A stretch of 37,746 nt of DNA from Cryphonectria parasitica EP155 (GCF_011745365.1 NW_024468922.1:1-37746), one strand, 5' to 3'; positions 23,251 through 34,450 are shown, counted from the stretch's first letter. Numbers and translations are program-made. The notes: generated by a model from the letters alone, not told the origin.

Positions 23251-25310
23251 TATCCTTCTGAGCTTGCTTCGCTGCTTCCTGAGCAAGCTTCTTAGCTTGC
23301 TTTTGCTTATATTATCATTATTTCTAATCTTTCCTCTGTTAATGCCAGTTGCGAATCTTATCATTGATATGAATTGTATAGAGCGCTATCTTGTACTGCT
23401 ATTATTCTATTTTCTTATTTATACATTGCATGGAATAGTTGTTTAGTAGTTCAATATATGCATTATAGTACTGCTTATTGAGAACTTTCCTGAAGCAGAA
23501 TTCCTATTCTTCAACAGCTTGAAGAATTTGCTCTAGTTCTCTGATAGGGAATTATTCGTATTGCATCTTATCTGAGAAATGCGTTTTGCAGCTATAATAA
23601 ATGCATAAGATCTATGCTAGTTTATAGTATAGATTATAGAGTAAGCTGATTCAGGAATTCTTGTTTTGTTGCATCTCGATGTTTTGCAAGGGAATGTAGA
23701 TGAAGAGCTTCTCTAGCTCTATTTCATAGACAAGATACTCAATTCATGTTATTTCCTTATTCCATCCAATGCTGAAGGGAAATCTTCCCGTAAGCTTCTT
23801 GAGTTTATTGGAAAATTTTGATGAATCGCTAGATCATTCATCCTAGCTTAATTCTTCTATCATCTGAGAAGCATTCTCAGTGTTGTTCAGATACTTATAC
23901 CAGTAGCTAAGAGGATATTACTTCTTATTCATATCCTTCGTTATAGTGCTCAGCATAAGCAATAAGAAATGATGAAGAGTACTGTTGCTAAGTCCTTCCT
24001 TCAACGCTTGAATGCTGCATTCTGTAATATTGAAGCAGTTCGAGTTGCTACTACTCGTAGTTATACTGAGTATATATACTCGCTCTGCTATTGCTATCTG
24101 CCTGCAGCGCTTAAGTTTCTGAGAAAACTATTCTGAACCTTTCTTACTCGAGAGATATATTAAGCAGTTGTTATTATAGCAGAATATTCAGCTAAGACTT
24201 CTGTAATTAATAAAGTTTGATACTTGCTTCAAGGGAATATTTTTGCTTAGTTGATTAGATTTCTGTTAGCAGGCAACATTTATTTAGCATTCTTTCTGAA
24301 TAGATTGCTATTTATTTTTCCGAGATTGATAGCAGTTGTATGCTATATATTTCTGTTTGTTGCAATTATAGCAAATAATATTATTCCTCTTGCTATACTG
24401 CTTGTTAGCTGCATTGAGTTTCATGAAATTAGCATGCATAGTGCTGCTCTAAGCTATACTGCTATATTGATTACTATTCTTATTTTGGAGTTTCTTGCTT
24501 ATATTAGCTGGAAATTTCTAAGTTTAGCTTTCTCTCTTCTTGAATTTCTTTATCTATTATTTATATAGATAATTATTAATGCGGATAGCTTAGTTGGAGA
24601 ATGTTGCAAAATTCTCTAGCTAATTCTGCTTAGAGATTTCATTCTTAATATTATTCTTAAGTTCCTTATAATAGTGCTTTATAAGATTCTTATTTTTCTA
24701 CGAAAATTTTGCTAAGAGCTGCTTGAATCTAACTATATAAGCTAAAGCTGATTTAGTTTGTTTGAGATTCATAAGTTGCTAAGCTATAATACATTCTTTA
24801 TTAAAATTACTAAAGATTTCCTTAAGAACTTTCTCGAAGCTTTTAAAAGAATTGAATATAATCTTGATATTCTGAATATGCATGTTGAGATTGTTCTAAT
24901 ACTTCAAGTGATTATATAGAAAAGGCTTATATTAGATAAGAGCATTCTTTTCGAAACGAGTTTCTGCAAGAATAACTTTCTCAAACTTCTTGGTAAACTA
25001 AGCCTTATGATACAGGAAATACGCTCTGCAGTGAATAAGGAATTCATGCAGTGTTTTCTGATTGCTATTATATATAGCGAGCTTGTTCATCTTGTATGCT
25101 TTTCCAGCGCTACTGGTAATTGCAGAGATGAACTGCATCTGCTGAGCCTGCTGAGCTAGCTGAGCTTGTTAGTTAGCGATAATAGCGCTCTGAGCCTGCT
25201 GTTATTTGCGCAGATTCTGAATATGCTGAATAAGCTGATATATCTGATTGATTAGTTCTTTCTGAGTAGGAGCGTGCAAGGATGAAGAGATTTCTGAAAA
25301 AGCTATTGTA
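23230..25310 (-). pseudogene. gag: G-B gag, degraded
   Basis: The least mutated gag of the three. The N-terminal region (about 25300-25100) is Gln/Ala-rich with heptad-like QQAQ runs and continues through M-Q-F-I-S-A-I into M-N-K-L-A-I-Y. The CCHC knuckle at 24373-24332 has Tyr for His. The Lys/Ala/Gln tail ends near 23240. The plus-strand hydrophobic ORFs 23264-23446 and 24251-24568 are its shadows. Confidence 0.78.
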
Positions 25311-25365
25311 TTCCGTATTGCTTAAGAGATAATACTAAATTGTTCTTGAATAAGAATTATTAAAA

Positions 25366-25827
25366 TGTAATAAGCATTGCAGCAATTCGAAGATTTCTAA
25401 GTATACAAAGAGGTTTATGCTAATAAGAGCAGTATTAAAGTATTAAGTTCTTAATATGGAACTATACAAGTTCTGATAAGTAATGCAAGTATTCACTGCT
25501 TTTGAAGCTACTTAGTATAGAAGACTGAATACTTAGATTAACAACTGAAGAGCTATGTACTGGGTTTATCTAATAGTAATGGATGTGTTCTTATATATAT
25601 ATTCAGCTCTTCAGTATGAACTGTAAGAGTCAGCGGCGACAGCCGCGGTTCAAGATTACATCGACGGAACCGCTAGCGGTCCCCACAGTTCATCCCTGCC
25701 TGGTAGAACCTATAACCCTAACCCTTGGTTACGTAATCCTCGTTGGTTATCCGATGTTGAATCATGACACCTGGTTCTTGTTGCTTGTGACTTGTTTCGT
25801 AACCTGCATGTTGAATGAGTTATAACA
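25366..25827 (-). repeat. G-B 5' LTR (462 bp, GC-rich U3 type)
   Basis: Starts TGTAATAAG and ends TTATAACA on the plus strand. The stretch 25616-25830 is largely free of RIP and contains short inverted repeats (GCGGCGACAGCCGC, ACCGCTAGCGGT) where the other LTRs carry the 43-bp repeat. It also contains CCCTAACCC. The ORF 25583-25825 is not considered coding. Confidence 0.85.
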
Positions 25828-27676
25828 AGTATAAAGATATTCTTAAAGCTATACTTATTATACTTTTAAGTATTATTAATCAGATATAAGCTATTATTCT
25901 TTTTAATAATAAGAAACTAGTTATTTCTATATAATATATAGCTTTTCTTAATAATCTTTCGCTTAATATATTATTTCAGAAGCTTTATTAACTTTAGCTT
26001 GAAAGTATTAAAGATTGGAATATATCTTGCTTGAAAGATCTTATAAAATATAATTCTGATTTCTTGCAAGAAAGCTACTTTCTTAATAATCTTTCCAATT
26101 TCAGTAAAGTTTCATGCAAAAGCTTTGATTCTGTTTCTCAATATATATTTGAATATTTCCTTCTTAGCTTCAGAAAACTTTTTACAGTTTTTTTCTTATA
26201 TAGCAGCTTACTGCTTAGATCTTAAGCGCTAATCAGAATTCAGATTGCTGAACTTAGATTCAATCTACTTATTATACTTAGTAAGCTTTATAAATTGCTA
26301 AGCTTATCTTATTTTTTCAATCTTAGCAAGCTTTCACTTGATTATTTCTTTTAATACTAAATCATTAGATTAGAAATTATTAATTAGCTTAACTTTCTTA
26401 TTTTTAAGCTTATAAAAAGTATTAATTAAGCTTAAAATATCTTTTCTTTTCTTTCTTATATAATATAGCTAGCATAAATAGCGCTAGCTGCTATGCATTT
26501 TATACAAACAAGATCTTCAGATCGCTCCTTTCTCATTTATTATAAAGCAACTCTTCTTCAACTTCCTTCTTATTAGTTCTACTATTAACCCATTCATAAC
26601 AGCTGCAATATCTCATTCAGATATAAATATCATAGCTATATTTCCTTTCTTCAACAATACTCACTCTGGAATAATTTCTCTGCTAACAGCTCTACATTTC
26701 TCAGAGTAGCTGCTAATACTCAGTTTTTTAGTATAATTCTGTATAAACTCTTCTCTTCAAGAAGTTTCTAACTGCTAATTATAGTAATCAGTTATACTTC
26801 TTCAAAAGCGAAGCTTGTATAAAGAAATCCGAAAATAGAATAATTAAAGAAAAGCTTAGTTTGTATTACAAATAGCATTTCTAATAATATAGAATGATTT
26901 AGCAATATTAATCTATTATTAATAATATAGAATATTACTTATTTAGAAAAGCTATTATAGAAAATATTAGTTTTAAAAACTCTAATAAGCACTATATTTA
27001 ATCTATTATATATATATAAGATAATATTCGATATTAGCATATAAGATAAGTATATACTTAAATATAAAGAGAGAGCTACTAAGCTCATTTCAGCATCTGT
27101 ATTCAGCATTACTTATACAGATTTATTCTCTTTATCTTTCAGCTGCAAAAGAATATATACTACTGAAGCAATGCTTCTATCTCGAATACTGCTAAGAGCA
27201 GTTATAAAAGTTATTATAGAAGGAAATAAGAATTTGTTAAAAGCTCGAATCATATTAATAGTAAGCTTAATATAGCTAGATTCAGCAATAAGAAATAAAG
27301 CTTAAACTGCAGATAGTTAAGCTAGTTTCGAAAGATATTTAGTAATATTCCAAGTATTAATAATCTAATTATTAATAAGCTCTTCAGATTGGGAAAGCAT
27401 CGAGATTTCGAGTTTATACTGCAATGAATTAGCTGATTTAGCAATATCTGCCTTGTACAGATCCAAGCTAGTTTGATTATCGAGATTAATAACTTTTCAA
27501 GCTTCAGAGCTAACTTCTTGAAAACTATAAATCAGATAAGCTTTCCATTCTAGTAATATAACTATTATCTCCTAGCCTGAAATCTTTAACAGATAATTTA
27601 GAAACTGATTCAGAAGCTTGTTATTAATAGCTTGAACTGTTAGCTTTCTATTCAAACTGTTGAATTGCTTATTAGA
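25828..27676 (-). pseudogene. Older element X copy, internal fragment
   Basis: 26423-27676 aligns base for base, without a net gap, to 1-1254 of the younger X; differences are almost all transitions. 25828-26422 therefore shows X sequence that lies upstream (plus strand) of window position 1. The minus frame of the X large ORF continues through most of it with RIP stops (for example a segment S-I-R-D-R-S-I-A-S-V-V-Y near 27190-27150). The left end was cut by a G insertion (now the right flank of G-B), the right end by G-C at TTAGA. The plus ORF 26031-26225 is of doubtful meaning. Confidence 0.7.
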
Positions 27677-28122
27677 TGTAATAAGCATTGCAGTAATCCG
27701 AAGATTCCAAAGTACACAAAGAGTTTATGCTAACAAGAGCGGTGCTAAGTATAAGCTTTGAATACGGAAATACAACTGAGTAACTATGCAAGTATTTACT
27801 GCCTTTAGAGCTATCAGAGTAGAGAATAATCTGATACTTAGATTAATAACTAAAGAGCTATGTACTGAATCTATCTAATGGTAATGAATGTATGATTATA
27901 TATTCAGCTCTTTAGTATGAATTGCGGGGATTGCTAGCGAGCTTAGCGATTCAAGATGTAAAGCTTGCTGAAATCAGTAGCAAGTTCAGCAATTCTCTCT
28001 TCTTTACAATTCTAATTCTGAGTTATATAATTCATATTTTTATTAGAATGTTGAGTTCTTAATATCTAGTTCTTGTTACTTATAATCTGTTTCGTAATCT
28101 GCATATTGAATGAGTTATAACA
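27677..28122 (-). repeat. G-C 3' LTR (446 bp, U3 type II)
   Basis: Same length and same two-unit U3 as the G-A LTR at 15198-15643, supporting that they are the two LTRs of one insertion. It starts TGTAATAAG and ends GTTATAACA. Confidence 0.88.
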
Positions 28123-28214
28123 TCATCTTCCTTCTATTAGTCATTATTCTCAATAATTCTCTGTAAGTATTCTAATAAGTTTTCTGTATATATAATCTTG
28201 CCTTTCTAATTGAA

Positions 28215-28832
28215 ATGAATAATAAAGTTGCGAAACTGAAATCCTCGAATTCTCATTCTAATAAAAAGAAGCAGAAAAGCTTTCTTCTTCAGTCTATTCT
28301 TTCAAATAGTCTCGATATGCATTCCTGTTTCTATTGCAATGATTAGAGTTTGAAGTTGTATATTATTTCTTCTTATGATTTGTTTCATTATTCAGAGTAT
28401 ATTTCTTAGAATCGCGCTAAGTATAATGTTCTGAAACTAATAAATGCTACTAAACTTCTTCTTATTTCTACTCAATACTAAAAACTGAAAGATGAGATAG
28501 AAGAGTTAGAGCTAAAGTTAACTAGATTGCATTAATAAAAGAAGATATAGCATGAAAGAATATTTCGAGCTATCTGCTGAGATTTTAAGAATCTTGAAGA
28601 GCTTAAGAAGAAGAAGGCTGAGAAGGCTGAAGCTGAGAGAGTGTGTATTGCTGCTGAAGTGCAGGCTGTAGTAGCTGAGGAATCTGCTATTATAGCTAAG
28701 GATTCTTCTTTTGAGGATTTTGATTGAAATTCTGTAAACTTAGGGAATTCTGTAATAGACTGGTTGGGTTTTCTGGAGAGTGAGATTTCTGAAGCTTCTG
28801 AGTTTCAGTTTGGGATGAAGCAACTGTTCTAA
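28215..28832 (+). pseudogene. G-C antisense ORF, paired Cys-motif protein
   Basis: 206 codons including the stop, from ATG 28215 to TAA 28832, in one frame, with RIP-type stops only. The layout is the same as the G-B protein: basic N-terminus; C-F-Y-C plus seven residues and Tyr; a second motif now Y-S-E-Y with Tyr at the last position, so several Cys are lost by G-to-A; coiled coil; Ala/Glu helix; acidic C-terminus FEDFD. Conservation of frame and length between G-B and G-C (208 and 205 residues) argues it was a real gene before RIP. Confidence 0.65.
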
Positions 28833-31246
28833 GTGCTGGTTTTTTTCCTTTTTCAATACTCAGCTACTTTTTCCTAAGCATTTTTAATGTTTTTCTATAA
28901 TTCCTACGAATTTTCGCTTGCTAAATAATCTTTTCATTTAATAAGATATTCTCTTATACTGTTTATGCTTCTGTATTTAAGAATCTTCTCTATTTTATAC
29001 TCTGATTCATTATTTTTCACTTCTGCTATATTATTCATTAGTATTTCTTATACTGCTAGTTTCAGTAATAAGATATGAAAAACTGAATATATTCTTATTC
29101 TATAGAATAATACTAGCTTATAATTAATTGGGAAAATCTGTTATAAGATCTTGAATAGTTCTAACTTCTTATAATTAAGCTTGCTGCTAGATCTTATTAT
29201 TTTAATGTTTTTTCAAAGTAGATAAATCTTATTTCTCTTCTATAGGATTAGTTTCTTAATTCTTTTGGAGTTTGCATACTATATTATTTATTTCTAAATG
29301 AATTATAATTTTAACTGGAATTTCTTCTAAATTTTCTTAATCTTCTTAATTCTTTTATTTGCAGCTTTTATATTTGCTTTTAGCAGTATTTTGTAATAAG
29401 CTATTAAGTTATATCTATAGAATATAAAGAATAGTAATTTCTTTATTATACTTATATCTGCACTATTATAAGTAAACTATATAAAGAATAATAAATTAAT
29501 TTAATTATTCTATTTCTAATTAATATAATATTGAAGATATTATTCAATAATTTAATTTATTTTTTCTATCTATTTATCTGTTTATAAATAAAATACTATA
29601 AATATTCTGTAATATATTTTAAGCTGTTTTATTAGCGAAGTTTAAAATTTTGAGTTAAACTTTCTATTTCTATTAGAGATTATTTCTTCTAGCATATTAT
29701 AATTAGTAATAATTATTCTGAGAAATATATATATAAGTTCTTCTACTATACTGCTTTTCTTATAAGAAAGAAAATAAGTATACTTGCTTAGTTTGCAAAT
29801 TATTATTAAAATGCTATTATATTATATTTTAGTTAAAAGTTCTTATAAGAGAAATAGCTTAATAATAAAGTTTAAACTAATGGATTGCTAAATAGTTATA
29901 AGTATTAGTAAGAAATATAATAGTTTATAAAGCTTATATTTTTCTGCTTTATTCTTCTTACAGCTATTGCATTATTATAAAATGTTCTTAATTCTTTTCT
30001 TAAAGCTTAATAAATTCTAGTATTTCCTAATGCATTTATAGATTATTCTAACTCTCTGATATTCATATGCTAATACGCTGTATATATTCTTAATATAGTT
30101 GTTTTATTTGTTTGAAATTATTAATTCTAAATCCTTTTCTGAAGATTCAATTCTGAAAGTAGTATTCAGCTTTTTATATGCATTAACAAGATTCTCTAAT
30201 TTATCTTAAGCAAAGATATTCTATATATCTAAGAAATCTATATTTCGATAGTTTAGTCTTCTGTTAAGAGCATCTGCTTATTCATTTTCTAAGCTCTTGT
30301 AATATATAATCTTGAAATTAAATTGTAAGAGGAATTCTGCTTATTTAATTTATTGCTTATTCAAAACTTTGATTTTTATAAATATAATTAGATTCTTATA
30401 ATTCAAGTAAACTATAATCGAGTATTGTATGCTAATGAAATAATATTGCTATTCCTTGAAAGCTTTCATTATTACTATAAGCTTCTAATTTAGAATTTTA
30501 TAGTTAACTTCTAAGCTGCTTAATTTTCTTGAAAAGTTGCTTATAATTCTTAAATACTTTTAATTATTTTGCTAATTAAGTTATTCTCCAAGTATATATT
30601 CCGATGCATTAGTTTCAATTTTAAAAGGTTTATAGAAATTTGCTTTATGCAGAATTAGCTCTAAGATAATATGCTTGATAATCTTATTGAAAGCTTGTTA
30701 TACTTTGGAAGTTTATTTGAAAAGCTGCTTCTTTTTAATAAGATTTATAAGAGAATATGCAATCTGATTATAGTTCTTAATGAACTGCTTATAAAAGTTA
30801 ATATATTTGAGAAAAGATCTAATATTTCTAATATTCTTGAGAATTAGCTAGTTTCTAATAGCTTTTATCTTATCTTTCTATAGCTTAATATATCCTAGTT
30901 CGATTGTAAATTCAAAGTAGTTAATTTTTTGTATATAAAAGTAATTCTTTACAGATTTTATAAGAAGTTTCGCATCTTGAAGCATTTGCAATACTGTTTT
31001 CATGTATTTCTTATATTTCTTCAGTATTCAAGAGTAAATAAGAATATTATCAAGATATGCTATAACAAACTAATTCAAGTACTTGTATAGAATATAATTA
31101 ATCATTTCTTAGAATAAAGCTGAGATATTTGTTAAACTAAAGAGTATAATCAAATATTCATAGTATTCGTAGCATATTCTGAAAGCAGTTTTCTATTCTT
31201 CTTCTTTCTTTATTCTAATCAGATTATAAGCTTCTTTTAGATCTAG
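28830..31246 (-). pseudogene. pol: G-C pol fragment: RT core to chromodomain
   Basis: Minus-strand continuation of pol from just after L-D-L-K in RT. The catalytic box at about 31060 reads Y-L-D-N, intermediate between functional Y-L-D-D and the Y-L-N-N of G1 and G-B. Integrase shows N-F and S-N-R-N at the Asp positions. A chromodomain remnant lies at about 29000-28850. The 5' remainder of this pol is at 11784-13060. Confidence 0.8.
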
Positions 31247-32025
31247 TGAACCAGAACTAGGGCGCCGTCGCCCTCGAAAGAAAAAGGAATAAACAGCTGC
31301 CGAAGCAATAAGCAAGAGCTTGTGCAACTCAAGCATGCTTGTACAGATGAGAACAGCAAACTAAGGCTATACAAGCGCAAGAACAGAGTGAAAAACCTGT
31401 TTTAAATCTGTTCAAAGGGTTTAAAATTGAAAAGAAGAGAAAGAATGCTTTTTCTTTGCTTATAGCTAAAGAATTTAAAAAGTGAATAATATTCTTTATA
31501 TGTATGAAAACTCTTGTATTATGACTCATTCAACATACAGGTCGCGAAACAGGTCACGAGTAACAAGGACTAGGTATTAGGAACTCAACGTTCTAACAAA
31601 GCATTGATTACATAACCCAGGGTTAGGGTTATGAGCAGGATTAATCAGAAAGAATAGCTCTGAATAAGTGCTATTCAAAGCTAGCAGAATAACTTGAATA
31701 TGTTACTATTCAACATATTCATACTGAAGAGCTGAATATATAAGAACACGTTTATTACCATTAGATAGATTTAGTGCATAGCTCTTCAGTTATTAATCTA
31801 AGTATCAGATTACTCTTGTACTCTAATAGCTTCAAAAGCAGTAAACACTTGCATCACTCATCAAAACTTATACAGTTCCGTATTAAAGACTTAACATTTT
31901 GATACCACTCTTGTTAGCATAAACCCCTTCGTATACTTAGAAATCTTCGGATTGCTGCAGTACTCATTATATCTTGATTCACTATACTCTATATCCTACG
32001 AACTACTACCCTAGTTACTACAACA
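31247..32025 (-). repeat. Element X 3' terminal repeat, with solo LTR inside
   Basis: Starts TGAACCAGAAC and ends TACTACAACA on the plus strand. Without the 461-bp solo LTR plus duplication it is 318 bp, matching 11468-11783. It is preceded by CTAG (31243-31246). Read in reverse, the next inner bases (32045-32026) are purine-rich, GCTAAGGAAGAAC, a candidate polypurine tract that defines this as the 3' end. Confidence 0.75.
31517..31972 (+). repeat. Solo LTR of family G (456 bp), TSD TCTTG
   Basis: A single G LTR from TATTATGACTC to CATTATA with no internal region, flanked by TCTTG at 31512-31516 and 31973-31977. The paralogous empty site is seen in the X 5' terminal repeat at 11730-11734. 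Its U3 is a fourth variant, with AATAGCTCTGAATAAGTGCTATTC and GGGTTAGGGTT. Solo LTRs arise by recombination between the two LTRs of one element. Confidence 0.92.
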
Positions 32026-32099
32026 GTTCTTCCTTAGCAACTTTCTTCCAAAGTTGCAATAAGTTCAATGATATGCTAGATCTAATTAGAGAGAGATGA

Positions 32100-33950
32100 A
32101 GTAAAGAAATAAAGAATTTATTGCAAACTGCTAAAGGAAATACTGCAAATCAAACTATTCTTTCAATTCAATCCTTATATTTCTCTTTATTGTTTAAGCT
32201 ATTATTTAAATTAATATAGAAGTATTAGTATTCATTTTTAGTTTATTTGTAATATAAGTATAATCTGAATAGATTCTAATGCTAATCTTTTCTCTATTTC
32301 TATTTGCTTTCAAACTCTGCTTAAGCAGCAGCAGCAGCAGCAGTTCTCTTCTGATTCTGTATTCTTATTTAATAAATTCTTTTGCAATTCGCTTTATATA
32401 TATTTATCTTAATAGCATAATTGAACTCTATTCAGTTCGGAGAATCTACTAAGAGCCTAATAGAATTAAAGCTATAAAGCTTATTTCATAGAGATATATA
32501 AAGCTTTTAAGATTTATTAGGAAAACTAAGAAGCATAATATTGCTGCTTCTCAGTTTCTAATACAATAGAGCTTCAGTAGCATATCCAGGCTTAGCTATT
32601 TGCTGCATTGATAGATTAATTATCAGTTCTGAATTAATAAGCATTTCTCAAAGTAAAGAGAAGTAAGGATTAGTAGAAGTTCCGAATAAAAGTTAACTTA
32701 ATGCTAAGCTAATATTATATTCTCTTAATAAATATAAGATTAAGCTAGCTAAAGCTATACTTTCTTAAGATTATTATTTTAATAAAACTAAATTGAATGC
32801 TCTATTTACTCTGAAATCCTTTAGAGCAAAAGCTAATATATCTCTTCTTATTTTGTTAAGATTGCTTTCAATAAATAGTTTAAGCAAGTCTGCAATTTCT
32901 TTTACAAAAAAGATAATATTCAGCTTATAGATTATATTCAATACTTTATTAGCTTTTATTTATATAATCTTGTATTCTTGAAATAAGATACTTCTTTTTA
33001 ATAGCTAATTAGAATATTGCATATAATTGCTATATTCTAGCTTATAAAAGAAAGCTTAGCAGTACAAGCTTATTATAGCTATTTTTATATCTTATTCTTT
33101 TATATTTTATACAATTTCTTTATAATTAAGATAAAGAGCTTGCTTTCAGTTTAAACAGCTACTAGATAATTAATAGAAATCAATAGATTTTAGGATTTGA
33201 AAGCAAAATAGTTCGATTATATAGAGCAGAGCTGCATTCGAATTATTATTTAGCAATATAGTTGGAATATTCTTGAAATTCCAATTCTGATTAGCTTTAG
33301 TACTTCTGAGCTAATTATTCAGATAGTGCTTGCTTGTATAAGCTAGTAGAATATTGCTGAATTTATATATAGCTATATAAAATTCTTTTTCAGTTTTTAT
33401 ATTAAGCTAAGATAAAATATAAGCTGAAATCGCTATATTAACTAAAAGAAAAACTTATAAGCGCTTCTATCTAGCTTTATATTTAAGTAGATTCTGCTTA
33501 TTAAGAATATCAGAAGAGCTAAATAAATAAGCTATTAATAAAATATAAAAGCATTCTATTAAGAATACATCTTATTAATTATATTAAGCATAATAATAAA
33601 AAACAGCTATAGTATACTGCAGACTAATATCTTAAGAGATTTCTGCATTTAAGAATCCGATTAGATTATAGATATCGAGAAGATATCTAAAAGAATTAGC
33701 GCTAAAGATTGTAAGCAAGTATAACTTATAAGAGAATAATCCTAAGAAATACTTCTTAATAAGTTCTGCTACTAGATGATTTTCTTTATTTCTTAAATTG
33801 AAATAAAGCGAATGATTCTTAATTACTTTAATTGAATATAATACACTGAAAAAGATAGTTTGAAAGCAATAAGTCTTAATTATTCAGTTTTCTTAGCTAT
33901 ACTGAACAGATAGAAACAAAGAGTACTTGAATTCAGCTATTGCTGCTGAG
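32100..33950 (-). pseudogene. Element X ORF next to 3' repeat, function unknown
   Basis: A minus-strand frame of around 580-600 codons can be followed from about 33950 to about 32150 with only scattered TAA/TAG (Gln) and TGA (Trp/Arg) stops. The N-terminal part contains N-H-L-V-A-E-L-I-K-K-Y-F-L-G; the middle R-R-D-I-L-A-F-A-L-K-D-F-R; the C-terminal part F-G-T-S-T-N-P-Y-F and A-K-P-G-Y-A-T-E-A. Near the end a CAG/CTG repeat (32324-32343) reads as a Cys run in this frame. I do not recognise a family; it is not an obvious RT or integrase. Start and end are approximate. CT-rich sequence on the minus strand at 34250-33960 could be its promoter. Confidence 0.45.
32324..32343. repeat. CAG trinucleotide repeat (about 7 units)
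   Basis: AGCAGCAGCAGCAGCAGCAG within the X ORF region. It is striking that seven CpA sites in a row escaped RIP. Confidence 0.8.
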
Positions 33951-33959
33951 TTAAAAGAA

Positions 33960-34450
33960 AAGTAAAAAGAGAAGAATAGTTTTATTGAAAGATAAGCAAT
34001 TGCAAGAGAGATTTGCAAAGATGTAAAGTTAAGAAACTGAGAGAGTATTAACTGAGAAAGAAAGATAGAAAAGAATATAGCTTTAGCTAGAGGATTTATT
34101 AAGAAAGATAATATTATATAAGTAGAGCAGTTAATAATTTGCTCTAATATTAGTATATAGGTTTGAGATAGCGTTGATAAGAAAGAAAAAGAATATATAT
34201 ATGCTTGAGAAAGATAATTGTAAAGAAGTTAAAGAAGGAGAAAGAATAGCTGGCTGCAAGTATGAATAGAATAGCTGATTTATCTTATTTAGCAACTACT
34301 TAAGTAATTCACTGCTTTTCATTTATTATAAAGCAAATAGCTTTATTCTTAGCTAAATAGAAGCTATTTAGCAATAAACTAAATAGAAAGCATAATAACT
34401 TAGTTTAGTATATTTGTTATTCATTACTATTTTATCAATCTTTAGCAAAC
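33960..34450. promoter_or_regulatory. Possible divergent promoter region in element X
   Basis: 33960-34260 is strongly purine-rich on the plus strand, so CT-rich on the minus strand, upstream of the minus ORF. 34410-34530 is CT-rich on the plus strand, upstream of the plus ORF. CT-rich tracts before start codons are common in fungal promoters. No coding frame stands out between them. The 60-codon ORF at 34414-34596 coincides with the CT tract and is probably not real. Confidence 0.3.

Larger units (their letters stand above)
18352..25827 (-). mobile_element. G-B: full-length minus-strand G, chimeric
   Basis: Minus-strand G with LTRs at 18352-18846 (3') and 25366-25827 (5') and a 6519-bp internal region of normal length. 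Flanks do not match: ACTGC on the left (inside Y RT) and AGTAT on the right (inside old X). The two LTRs also belong to different U3 types: a three-unit 43-bp repeat on the left, and an unrelated GC-rich block on the right. LTRs of one insertion should be near-identical and share a target duplication. G-B is therefore best read as the crossover product of two separate G insertions. Confidence 0.85.
27677..31246 (-). mobile_element. G-C: 3' half of a minus-strand G element
   Basis: Carries the 3' LTR (27677-28122), antisense ORF, chromodomain, integrase, RNase H and most of RT, ending at CTAG (31243-31246) against the X terminal repeat. It is preceded by TTAGA (27672-27676). It complements G-A exactly, the four CTAG bases being shared. 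The polypurine tract AGAAGGAAGATGA (reverse of 28123-28135) abuts the LTR. Confidence 0.85.

Noticed and set aside
25680..25720. Telomere-like CCCTAACCC as a sign of a chromosome end
   Set aside because: Only about one and a half repeat units inside a LTR; no tandem telomere array.
25583..25825. 80-codon plus ORF
   Set aside because: It lies wholly inside the G-B 5' LTR and is open only because the U3 block is GC-rich; not seen in other LTRs.
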